Positions 6,533-13,145 of a stretch of DNA of 16,976 nucleotides are shown here, in pieces (position 1 is the stretch's first letter; every line of letters begins with the position of its first letter). The notes beneath the pieces are model-generated. The model did not search any database. It had not been told where the DNA came from and was given only the letters and a program-made list of their open reading frames with translations. The position numbers and the translations under genes are program-made. This DNA comes from Spirochaetaceae bacterium (GTDB lineage: Bacteria; Spirochaetota; Spirochaetia; DSM-27196; SLST01): contig SKVA01000388.1 in the NCBI GenBank assembly GCA_007129695.1, forward strand, positions 1 through 16,976. Reading direction: 5' to 3'.

Positions 6533-6574
6533 ATGCGTTCACTGTTACTACCTCAACCGCGGAGTGCCGAATGA
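6533..6574 (+). CDS. Possible 13-residue leader peptide, leaderless and overlapping the DUF1576 gene
   Basis: The frame reads MRSLLLPQPRSAE and stops at TGA 6572-6574, which overlaps the ATG of the DUF1576 gene (ATGA). Its own ATG sits on the predicted transcription start. It holds three consecutive leucine codons, CTG-TTA-CTA; TTA and CTA look rare in this GC-rich window. The peptide could couple or tune translation of the next gene, but the main gene also has its own GGAG. I see no terminator/antiterminator pair between them, so classical attenuation is not supported. The frame may be fortuitous. Confidence 0.35.
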   Translation: MRSLLLPQPRSAE

Positions 6575-7824
6575 GCGAGCGCCGAGCGTACGTCTTCCTT
6601 GCGGCGTTGCCGACGCTACTTCTCATCACCGGCATGGTTATCGAGCCGATCGCGGTGACGGCGCCCGGACTGCTTCGGATCATCACGGCAAGGAGCCTGC
6701 TGCTCAGCGACTACCTGGCCGTGGGCGGGGCCGGCGCAACGATGATCAACGCGGGCCTGTGCGGGCTCGTGTCTGTCGCACTTATGAAGCTGTCGGGCGT
6801 CGATGTGACCGGGCCGTTCATCGCCGCGGTCTACACAGTCGTCGGATTCGCGTTCTTCGGCAAGAACGTTTACAACATCTGGCCCATCCTGGGCGGAGTG
6901 TTCGTGTACACGCGTGTCCAGCGCATTCCCTTTCGCAACAGCCTGCTGGTCGCGCTGTTCGGAACGACGCTTGCGCCACTGGTCAGTTATTTCTCATTCG
7001 TCGCGGGACTGCCCAACGGGACCGGGATCGTGCTCGGGATCGTCCTGGGCGGGATGGTCGGCTTCGTGCTCCCGCCGCTCGCATCGCATATGCTGCGCTT
7101 CCACGACGGGTTCAACATCTACAATATCGGTTTCACCGGAGGGATCGTCGGCTCGTTCTTCGTCGCGGTGTTCAGGAGCTTTCGGTTCGACATTGGTCCG
7201 GAGATCGCGCTCGTGGAACACCTGGATCGCTTCTTCGAGGTCTACCTCGGCTCCGTGTTTGTCTTGCTGATCGTGTTGGGGATCATCGTCGGCCGTCGAG
7301 ACGAAGACGGCCTGGCAAGCGCTATCGCACGGATATACCGGTCGAGCGGACGCCTGGTCAGCGACTTCGTGCAGATCGGAGGCTTCGGAGCGAGCCTGGT
7401 CAACATGGGCATCATGGGGATAATCGGCACGATCTTCGTGCTGCTGCTCAATGGACGCTTCAACGGTCCGGTTATCGGTGGTATCCTGACGGTGGTTGGT
7501 TTTGCGGCGTTCGGCAAGCATCCGCTCAACTGCGTGCCGGTGCTCGCGGGAGTTGTCCTGGCGTCGCTGATCAAGGTGTGGGAACCGACGACGACGGTGG
7601 TGATCATCGCGGGGCTCTTCGGGACGACGCTCGCGCCGATCTCTGGCCAGTACGGGCCGGTCGCTGGGGTTGTTGCCGGCTTCTTCCACCTGTCGATCGT
7701 GATGAACGTCGGCGTGCTGCACGGGGGGATCAATCTGTACAACAATGGATTCGCGGGGGGATTCGTCGCGTCCTTTATGGTGCCAATCCTCGACGCGCTG
7801 AAACAGAGCAGGAAGGCCGGATGA
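6571..7824 (+). CDS. DUF1576 family polytopic membrane protein with an internal duplication
   Basis: The 417-residue product is strongly hydrophobic and matches the DUF1576 family, multi-pass inner-membrane proteins of unknown function. Two homologous halves are evident, about 48-202 and 267-408. GPFIAAVYTVVGFAFFGK (81-98) recurs as GPVIGGILTVVGFAAFGK (299-316). ALFGTTLAPLVS (128-139) recurs as GLFGTTLAPISG (348-359). GFNIYNIGFTGGIVGSF (180-196) recurs as GINLYNNGFAGGFVASF (386-402). A hydrophilic linker with GRRDEDG (241-247) joins them. Such twofold repeats are typical of transporters and channels, which is inference. GGAG at 6561-6564 places the start at ATG 6571. The stop overlaps the next gene by ATGA. 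Confidence 0.85.
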   Translation: MSERRAYVFLAALPTLLLITGMVIEPIAVTAPGLLRIITARSLLLSDYLAVGGAGATMINAGLCGLVSVALMKLSGVDVTGPFIAAVYTVVGFAFFGKNVYNIWPILGGVFVYTRVQRIPFRNSLLVALFGTTLAPLVSYFSFVAGLPNGTGIVLGIVLGGMVGFVLPPLASHMLRFHDGFNIYNIGFTGGIVGSFFVAVFRSFRFDIGPEIALVEHLDRFFEVYLGSVFVLLIVLGIIVGRRDEDGLASAIARIYRSSGRLVSDFVQIGGFGASLVNMGIMGIIGTIFVLLLNGRFNGPVIGGILTVVGFAAFGKHPLNCVPVLAGVVLASLIKVWEPTTTVVIIAGLFGTTLAPISGQYGPVAGVVAGFFHLSIVMNVGVLHGGINLYNNGFAGGFVASFMVPILDALKQSRKAG

Positions 7825-8162
7825 AACACGAAGCGAAGAAGATCGCGAAGATCGTCGACGAAATCCTGACTTTCTTCCTGTTCAACTACCAGGCGCGCTC
7901 ACAGATAAAGGTCGAGCCGACGGCGCATGAGTATCGCATCACGTTCACGTTTTCCGGGGTCGCGATGTCGGAGTCGGAGTTCGCCGCGCTGTCGGATCGT
8001 CTGGTCGTAAAACGCCAGCCCGAGCTCGAAGACTACTACTGGCAGCTCACCGGGGAGACCGACGACAGCAACGAAATGTCGATCGTAGGGATGATGTGCG
8101 ACTCTATAGACATCGCCCGTGACGGGTCGACGGTGACGCTGAAGATGCTCCGAAAGGTGTAG
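7821..8162 (+). CDS. Small acidic cytosolic protein paired with the DUF1576 protein, unknown function
   Basis: The 113-residue product has no signal peptide or membrane span. An N-terminal helix rich in Lys and Glu (1-28) is followed by VEPTAHEYRITFTFSG (31-46), which looks like two beta strands. A charged segment, QPELEDYYWQLTGETD (66-81), leads into MSIVGMMCDSIDIARDG (86-102) and a final strand TVTLKML. I recall similar short proteins with a YYW-x-L-x-G core next to DUF1576 genes in Firmicutes, but I cannot check this. The ATG overlaps the DUF1576 stop (ATGA) and GGAAGG lies 4 nt upstream, so the two are made together. A role as regulator or soluble partner of the membrane protein is inferred from the coupling only. 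Confidence 0.85.
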   Translation: MKHEAKKIAKIVDEILTFFLFNYQARSQIKVEPTAHEYRITFTFSGVAMSESEFAALSDRLVVKRQPELEDYYWQLTGETDDSNEMSIVGMMCDSIDIARDGSTVTLKMLRKV

Positions 8163-8170
8163 CCGCCCAG

Positions 8171-8204
8171 ACCGGCGCGTGGCGGCGCGAAGCCGCCCGC
8201 CGGT
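8171..8204. terminator. Long bulged hairpin between convergent genes, probable bidirectional terminator
   Basis: ACCGGCG (8171-8177) pairs with CGCCGGT (8198-8204), and GGCGGC (8181-8186) pairs with GCCGCC (8192-8197). The result is 13 pairs with a three-base bulge and a five-base loop. It lies in the 51 bp between the DUF1576 operon and the convergent outer-membrane gene. No T-run follows on either strand, so it may end transcription without a U-tract or protect 3' ends. Confidence 0.55.
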
Positions 8205-8213
8205 GGAAATCAG

Positions 8214-9086
8214 CTACCGCAGCCGCGCTCCAAGGGTGAGCGACAGCGTGTTCAGGAAGTTGTCGGTGTACGGCTCGCGCGATTCGCTCCAGACGGCGCG
8301 ATCGCGGCCGCGCGTCCCGGTGCCACCGCCGCCGAGTCCCCGCGCGTTCACGAATACATCGACCCCGTTGGCAGGAGAGAAACCGGCGCGCAGCGACGCG
8401 TCGTAGATTGATCCGGTGAACTCGAACGCCGAACCGTTTATGAACGCGCTCGACGCGTAGAATCCGTCGGCCTCGAAGGCGACGAAGGCGCCCGGGATCC
8501 GGCCGTCGGGGTGGTACTCTGCGCGCACCTTCACGATCGGCACCGGACCCAGGTTCTGCGAAATCGCAAGATCTCCGTCACCGCCATCGATCGACGCGAA
8601 CCGGATCGACGCATTGCGCAGCTGCAGGCTCGCTCCCGCGGCGAGCTCGAGCCGCGGCAGTGGGGAGAAGTCGTAGAGATAGCTCAACCGGTAGAACGGG
8701 AAGCTGTACGTCAGGTCGACGGCCTGTCCCGCGGTGAAGGTCACGTCATCGACGACGACGTCGCGGTCGAACCGGCTCTGCGTGGCGAGCTCGAGCGGCT
8801 GGTAGAGCAGTACGACCGTATGACGGCGACCGATGCCCAGCTCGGCGCTGAACCGGTTGATCGGAAAGATGAGCTCCTGCCCACCCTCGTTCACGTAGTC
8901 GAACCGTGACCCTCCTTCGCCGATCTGGATCGCGTGCGAAAGCACCTTCACGAACCCCGTCTCTGCGACGAGCGCGAGCGACAGCGGTCCATCGCCCGAG
9001 TTGAGCGGCGTCTGCGCGAACGCACCGGAGGTGGCGAAGAGGCCGGCGGCCGCGACAAAGATGAGTGCAATGATCGCTTTTTTCAT
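8214..9086 (-). CDS. Predicted outer-membrane beta-barrel protein, unknown
   Basis: The 290-residue product starts with a clear signal peptide. A Lys-Lys pair precedes a hydrophobic stretch (IIALIFVAAAGLFA), and the likely cleavage site is after AFA at residue 24. The mature part is rich in alternating hydrophobic and polar residues with aromatic belts (for example FPFYRLSYLYDFSPL and VDLTYSFPFYR). Many Gly-Asn-Asp turns and a final strand (LSLTLGARLR) are typical of outer-membrane barrels. No named family is recognised. A glycine-rich turn with GLGGGGTGTRGRD lies near the C-terminus. The start is fixed by GGAG 6 nt before the ATG at 9086. The gene is transcribed toward the convergent DUF1576 pair. 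A porin or structural outer-membrane role is inferred only from these features. Confidence 0.75.
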   Translation of the reverse strand: MKKAIIALIFVAAAGLFATSGAFAQTPLNSGDGPLSLALVAETGFVKVLSHAIQIGEGGSRFDYVNEGGQELIFPINRFSAELGIGRRHTVVLLYQPLELATQSRFDRDVVVDDVTFTAGQAVDLTYSFPFYRLSYLYDFSPLPRLELAAGASLQLRNASIRFASIDGGDGDLAISQNLGPVPIVKVRAEYHPDGRIPGAFVAFEADGFYASSAFINGSAFEFTGSIYDASLRAGFSPANGVDVFVNARGLGGGGTGTRGRDRAVWSESREPYTDNFLNTLSLTLGARLR

Positions 9087-9157
9087 GGTATCTCCAGTTT
9101 CAATGATATGGCTGAAGGTACTCATACACGCAGGCCACGTCACGACTTTTCGTGCTC

Positions 9158-9186
9158 TTGACAACCGGTGGTGCGGGTGCTACTTT
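9158..9186 (+). promoter_or_regulatory. Promoter of tRNA-Leu
   Basis: A perfect TTGACA (9158-9163), 17 bp and TACTTT (9181-9186, 3 of 6) lie just upstream of the tRNA. The predicted start is about 9193, 4 nt before the mature 5' end. Confidence 0.6.
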
Positions 9187-9196
9187 CCCTATGCTT

Positions 9197-9280
9197 GCCC
9201 GAGTGGCGGAACTGGTAGACGCGCTAGATTCAGGTTCTAGTGTTCGCAAGGACGTGGAGGTTCAAGTCCTCTCTCGGGCA
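9197..9280 (+). tRNA. tRNA-Leu, anticodon CAG
   Basis: The acceptor stem GCCCGAG (9197-9203) pairs with CTCGGGC (9273-9279), followed by discriminator A9280. The anticodon stem CTAGA/TCTAG (9224-9228 and 9236-9240) closes the loop TTCAGGT with anticodon CAG at 9231-9233, which reads leucine CTG codons. A long variable arm containing GTTCGCAAGGAC is typical of class II leucine tRNA. The T arm is GGAGG-TTCAAGT-CCTCT. The 3' CCA is not encoded. Confidence 0.95.
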
Positions 9281-9350
9281 GCCCTATCTTGCAGGCACGA
9301 TCACCCTGTCCAGAGGATGCCGCTTCGCGTCGACCTCTCTCGGGCAGCCC
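9268..9350. repeat. 17-bp direct repeat of the tRNA-Leu 3' end, att-like scar
   Basis: CCTCTCTCGGGCAGCCC occurs at 9268-9284, covering the T-stem 3' side, the acceptor 3' strand and 4 nt beyond. It recurs exactly at 9334-9350. The flanking bases differ. Only 49 bp separate the copies, too short for any element. The rest of the stretch to 9430 holds no gene that I can support. Confidence 0.8.
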
Positions 9351-9430
9351 CGCGTATCGCTCCATGCAGCGCAACGAAGGACCAGATGCGCGTAGGTGGC
9401 GCGTGGTAGCCCGACACCCGAGCGGGTCTG

Positions 9431-10171
9431 CTATCGACGGCGGACCCGCCCGAGGCCTTCGACGCGGATCGACTCCGACGAAACATCGCCCGTGTACGTG
9501 ACGTTGCCAACGCCACGCAGCGCGCCGGAGAGCTCGCCGCCTGCCATCGCGATCGTCAGGTTCGACGCGCCATCGAGCGCGACGAGCGCGTCGACGACCG
9601 GACTGTCGGACAGATCGACGTTCGCGGCGCCGTTGACGACTAAGTCAAGTGATCCGATCGTGCCGTCGGTAGCGGCGACCGACGCGGCCCCGTCGATCCG
9701 CAGCGCAAGCGACTCCAGATCGAAGCCGACGATCCTGACATTCGCACCGCCTCGGACGTCGATCCGGCTCAGGTCGGGAGTCGATATCTCCGCTTCCAAC
9801 CCATCCGACAACGAGATCGTACCGGGAGCAAGATCCAGACTGAGCGTCCCGTCGCTCTGCGACACGCGCACCTGATCGGCCGCGCGCTCGGCGGCGTAGA
9901 CCTGTACCGAGTGGTCGCCCCGCACGATCGTGACCTTCCAGCTGCCGGTCGCGGCGATCGACGTGAACTCACCGAGTTCACCGATCACGAGCGGTAGCAT
10001 CGAGCCTCCGTCGGTGCGCTCTGAGCGGACGGATACCCGGCTCGGGCGAGTGAAGATGCCGATTCGCGACACCGCTCCGGTAACCATCGTGTAGCCGGCG
10101 AAAATGAGCGTGCCGGCGATCACGACGATTCCGACGGTCGCGAGAACTCTGGTTCTTCTGTTGGGATCCAT
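9431..10171 (-). CDS. Membrane-anchored DUF2807 (GIN domain, putative adhesin head-like) protein
   Basis: The 246-residue product has a basic N-terminus and one hydrophobic segment (VLATVGIVVIAGTLIFAGYTMV, about 9-31) that would serve as an uncleaved anchor or signal. From about 65 it matches the DUF2807 pattern, a right-handed parallel beta-helix-like domain. FTSIAATGSWKVTIVRG precedes a series of short repeats built on Ser/Asp/Gly turns: LSRIDVRGGANVRIVG, LALRIDGAASVAATDG, LDLVVNGAANVDLSDS, LVALDGASNLTIAM and IRVEGLGRVRRR. Family members are exported proteins of unknown role. The ATG at 10171 has no strong Shine-Dalgarno sequence, and a TTGACA lies 32 nt upstream, so the transcript is likely near-leaderless. 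The gene stands alone. Confidence 0.8.
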   Translation of the reverse strand: MDPNRRTRVLATVGIVVIAGTLIFAGYTMVTGAVSRIGIFTRPSRVSVRSERTDGGSMLPLVIGELGEFTSIAATGSWKVTIVRGDHSVQVYAAERAADQVRVSQSDGTLSLDLAPGTISLSDGLEAEISTPDLSRIDVRGGANVRIVGFDLESLALRIDGAASVAATDGTIGSLDLVVNGAANVDLSDSPVVDALVALDGASNLTIAMAGGELSGALRGVGNVTYTGDVSSESIRVEGLGRVRRR

Positions 10172-10180
10172 AGTGACTCT

Positions 10181-10209
10181 ACAACACCACCGCCGCGAGA
10201 ATCTGTCAA
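10181..10209 (-). promoter_or_regulatory. Promoter of the DUF2807 gene, near-leaderless
   Basis: A perfect minus-strand TTGACA (10204-10209), 17 bp and a weak TGTTGT (10181-10186, 3 of 6). The hexamer ends 9 nt before the ATG at 10171. Confidence 0.4.
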
Positions 10210-10270
10210 CCGAATGTCACGGAATCGGCGGCGGCTCGCGGTGCGACAACCGATACCTGACCGCCGGAGT

Positions 10271-10299
10271 TTGCCACTATCGACGCGACCGGGTATGCT
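10271..10299 (+). promoter_or_regulatory. Promoter of the molybdenum hydroxylase operon
   Basis: TTGCCA (10271-10276, 5 of 6), 17 bp, then TATGCT (10294-10299, 4 of 6). The predicted start is near 10306, giving a 14-nt leader that contains GGAGG before the ATG at 10320. This operon therefore has a short conventional leader, unlike the leaderless genes nearby. Confidence 0.55.
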
Positions 10300-10319
10300 G
10301 AACGGATCGTGGAGGGCGT

Positions 10320-10832
10320 ATGGCGGATCACGAGCATACGGTAGTCGGGCCCGACGAGATTGCGGTCACGTTGACCGTCAACGGGCGGCCGCGTTCGATC
10401 CGGGTTGAACCCAGGACGACGCTCCTGGACGCGCTGCGGCAGAAGCTCGATCTGACCGGTGCAAAGCGTGTCTGCGACAGCGGCGCGTGCGGCGCGTGCA
10501 CGGTGCTCCTTGACGGCGTCGCGGTCTACGCGTGCATGACACTCGCGGTGAGGTGCGACGGTCGGACGGTGGAGACGATCGAAGGACTCGCCGACGGCGA
10601 CCGGCTCCATCCGATCCAGCGGGCCTTCATCGACGAGGACGGCTACCAGTGCGGCTTTTGCACACCCGGTCAGATCATGGCGGCGAAGAGCCTGCTCGAC
10701 CGGACGCCGACTCCGACCCGCGATCAGATCATCGAAGGAATGGCGGGCAACCTCTGTCGGTGCGGCGCGTACCAGAAGATCATCGCCGCGGTCGAGCGCG
10801 TTGCTCTCGACGCCTCGAACGGGAGCGTGTAG
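10320..10832 (+). CDS. Xanthine dehydrogenase-family small subunit with two [2Fe-2S] clusters
   Basis: This 170-residue subunit carries electrons from the molybdenum centre to FAD. The N-terminal plant-type ferredoxin fold holds C52, C57, C60 and C72 (CDSGACGACTV and YACMT). The C-terminal helical domain holds C111, C114, C146 and C148 (CGFCTPGQIM and NLCRCGAY). All eight cluster ligands are present. No twin-arginine signal is seen, so the enzyme should be cytoplasmic, unlike the periplasmic PaoA of Escherichia coli. ATG 10320 is preceded by GGAGG at 10311-10315. The stop is directly followed by the ATG of the large subunit. Substrate cannot be read from this subunit; xanthine, aldehyde or aromatic compounds are all handled by the family. 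Confidence 0.95.
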   Translation: MADHEHTVVGPDEIAVTLTVNGRPRSIRVEPRTTLLDALRQKLDLTGAKRVCDSGACGACTVLLDGVAVYACMTLAVRCDGRTVETIEGLADGDRLHPIQRAFIDEDGYQCGFCTPGQIMAAKSLLDRTPTPTRDQIIEGMAGNLCRCGAYQKIIAAVERVALDASNGSV

Positions 10833-13145
10833 ATGGCAAGGCTCGTCAAGACGAAGATCGAGTTCGAGGGCACCATCCGCGAGGAAGAGGTCGTCGTCGA
10901 ACACGACGACCTCGCGGTCTGGGCGGCCGACTCGCCGATGACGCACGTCGGGGCGCCGACGCCGCGCGTCGACGGAATCGCACGTGTCACCGGTACGGCC
11001 GAGTACACGTACGACGTGCGGCTGCCCGGCATGCTGTGGGGCGCGATCAAGCGATCGCCCCACCCGCACGCGCGCGTTCGACGGATCGACGCCGATCGGG
11101 CCCGTTCGCTTCCGGCCGTCGTCGACGTGCTGACCGCCGACGAGTGCGACTCGGTTGAGTGGCACGGGGAGAGCGCTCTGATCGACCGCACCGTTCGCTA
11201 CCACGGTGACGAAGTCGCGTGCGTCGTAGCAGAGAACGAGCAAGCGGCACTCGACGCGCTCGACGCGATCACGGTCGACTACGAGGTACTCCATCACGTC
11301 GTCGATATGGAGGCGGCAGCCGAACCGACCGCTCCGCAGATCCACCCCGACAGCAGCCCGGGGCGCAACCGGACCGCCGAGCCCTCGCGGTACCTCCGTG
11401 GCGACGTGGAGGCAGGGCGACGCGCCGCGGCGGTGACGGTATCGGCGCGCTACCGTACACCGTCCGCGCTCCACGCGTCGTTCGAGACGCACGGCAGCGT
11501 CGCACGGTGGGAGTCGGATGAGCTGACCGTCTGGGACAGCACGCAGAACATCTTCGGCGTTCGCTCGTCGCTCGCGTCGACGTTCGGCGTTCCGCTCGCG
11601 AAGGTCCGCGTCATCAGCCGCTACATGGGCGGCGGCTTCGGGAGCAAGAACGATCTGGGCAAGCACACCGCACTCGCCGCGCTCGCATCGCGTCGCACGG
11701 GCAGACCTGTGCGAATCATGCTGTCGCGCGAAGAGGAGTTCCTGGCCGCGGGTCACCGCCCCCCGGTGATCGTCGACGTGGAGCTCGGTGCGACGCGCGA
11801 CGGAGCGCTCACGTTCATCCGCGCGCATTCGATGACGAGCCCGGGCGCGTACGGATCGGGCGGCTTCCAGGTAGCGGGTCCGTTCCGCGAGTACTACCGG
11901 TGCGACAACGTCGAAACGATCCAGGAGGCCGTCTACACCAACACCGGGCCCGCGTGCGCGTTCCGGGCTCCGGGTTACGTCGAAGGGACGTTCGCACTCG
12001 AATCGGCGATGGATGAGCTTGCCGCCGAACTCAGCATGGACCCGCTCGCGCTTCGCGTCGCGAACTACGCGGCCTTGAACCAGCCGCGCGCGATGCCGTA
12101 CTCTCAGAAGCACCTGCTCGAGTCGTACCGCTCGGGCGCCGATGCGATCGACTGGGACGCGCGGCGCGCCACCGCGCGACCGGCCCACGCGCCGACGGCC
12201 AGAGGAATCGGCATGGCAACGCAGGGCTGGGGCGGAGGCGGCGCACCGCCGTCGTACGCGCTCGTGCGACTGAGCCCGGACGGGACCTTCGATGTGCTGA
12301 CGGGTACGCACGACCTTGGCACCGGCACCAGGACGGTGATGACGCAGATCGCCGCGCAGGAGCTCGGCGTGGCGATGGAGCGCGTACGAATCACGATCGG
12401 CGATACGCTCACGTGCCCGTACTCGCTGTTGAGCGCGGGATCGCTCACGGTTCCGTCGGTCGGTCCGGCGGTCCGTGCGGCGGCTGCCGACGCGCGCGCG
12501 CAGATCCTCGACATCGCGGGGTCGCTTCTGGACACCGACCCCAAAGGGCTCACGATCGCCGACGGGGTGATATCGAGCGCATCGAATCGTGACACGCGCG
12601 TCACGGTCGACGACGTCGCGCGGAAGATCGGCAACTACATGGTGATCGGCAAGGGCGCCCGCGGCCCCAACCCGTCCGACGTCAGCGTGAACACCTTTGG
12701 CGCGCAATTCGTCGAGGTTGAGGTGGACACCGCGACCGGCTCGGTCCGGGTACTTCGCGTAATCGCCGCGCACGAGTTCGGACGCGTGATCAACCCGCTG
12801 ACTCTGAGCAGCCAGATCGAAGGCGGCGTCTTCCAGGCGACCGGGTTCGCGCTCATGGAGGAGCGCCTCATGGACCCGGCGACCGGCCGGTTCATCAACG
12901 CGAACCTTTCGGAGTACCGCCTGCCGACGATCGCCGATGTTCCGCGCGTGGAGTCGCTGTTCATCGGTCCACCCGACGAAGCGTCGAACAACACGGGGGC
13001 GAAGGGAGCGGGAGAGCCGCCGATCATCCCGACGGCGGCGGCGATCGCGAACGCGGTCTCGGACGCGATCGGAGTGCGAATCCGCGAGCTACCGCTTACA
13101 CGCGAGCGAGTTCTGGGCGCGATCGCGGCACGGGAGGGTAGATGA
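10833..13145 (+). CDS. Xanthine dehydrogenase-family molybdopterin-binding large subunit (PaoC/YagR-like)
   Basis: The 770-residue catalytic subunit binds the molybdopterin cofactor and hydroxylates its substrate with water. It has the N-terminal alpha/beta hammerhead domain (PTPRVDGIARVTG, 43-54, onward). It keeps STQNIF with Q238, MGGGFGSKND (265-274), AFRAPGYVEG (376-385) and GTHDLGTGTRTVMTQIAAQELG split across 491-512. The catalytic glutamate lies in GAGEPP (E728). The CO-dehydrogenase active-site loop (V-A-Y-R-C-S-F-R) is absent, so it is not a CO dehydrogenase. The GTGTRT and RAPG motifs fit the aldehyde-oxidase PaoC/YagR branch better than classic xanthine dehydrogenase; this is inference. 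GGGAG 7 nt upstream supports the ATG at 10833. The stop overlaps the FAD subunit gene by ATGA. Confidence 0.95.
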   Translation: MARLVKTKIEFEGTIREEEVVVEHDDLAVWAADSPMTHVGAPTPRVDGIARVTGTAEYTYDVRLPGMLWGAIKRSPHPHARVRRIDADRARSLPAVVDVLTADECDSVEWHGESALIDRTVRYHGDEVACVVAENEQAALDALDAITVDYEVLHHVVDMEAAAEPTAPQIHPDSSPGRNRTAEPSRYLRGDVEAGRRAAAVTVSARYRTPSALHASFETHGSVARWESDELTVWDSTQNIFGVRSSLASTFGVPLAKVRVISRYMGGGFGSKNDLGKHTALAALASRRTGRPVRIMLSREEEFLAAGHRPPVIVDVELGATRDGALTFIRAHSMTSPGAYGSGGFQVAGPFREYYRCDNVETIQEAVYTNTGPACAFRAPGYVEGTFALESAMDELAAELSMDPLALRVANYAALNQPRAMPYSQKHLLESYRSGADAIDWDARRATARPAHAPTARGIGMATQGWGGGGAPPSYALVRLSPDGTFDVLTGTHDLGTGTRTVMTQIAAQELGVAMERVRITIGDTLTCPYSLLSAGSLTVPSVGPAVRAAAADARAQILDIAGSLLDTDPKGLTIADGVISSASNRDTRVTVDDVARKIGNYMVIGKGARGPNPSDVSVNTFGAQFVEVEVDTATGSVRVLRVIAAHEFGRVINPLTLSSQIEGGVFQATGFALMEERLMDPATGRFINANLSEYRLPTIADVPRVESLFIGPPDEASNNTGAKGAGEPPIIPTAAAIANAVSDAIGVRIRELPLTRERVLGAIAAREGR

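Noticed and set aside
6165..8162. Long plus-strand open frame through the lysC end and the DUF1576 gene
   Set aside because: Most of it is out of frame with real genes and Arg/Ser-rich. Only its last 113 codons, from 7821, are a supported gene.
9281..9430. A second, degenerate tRNA after tRNA-Leu
   Set aside because: Only the last 17 nt match. No T-loop, anticodon arm or 5' acceptor strand can be found for a second tRNA.
9422..9449. Inverted repeat GCGGGTC/GACCCGC across the stop of the DUF2807 gene
   Set aside because: Seven pairs with a 14-base loop, no T-run and partly inside the coding sequence; too weak to call a terminator.
10206..12773. Very long open frame on the minus strand opposite the molybdenum hydroxylase genes
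   Set aside because: It is an antisense shadow caused by high GC at third positions. The translation is Arg/His/Asp-rich with no domain, while the plus strand holds complete, motif-bearing genes.
10833..13145. Aerobic CO dehydrogenase (CoxL) identity
   Set aside because: The diagnostic active-site cysteine loop is missing; the RAPG and GTGTRT motifs fit other branches of the family.
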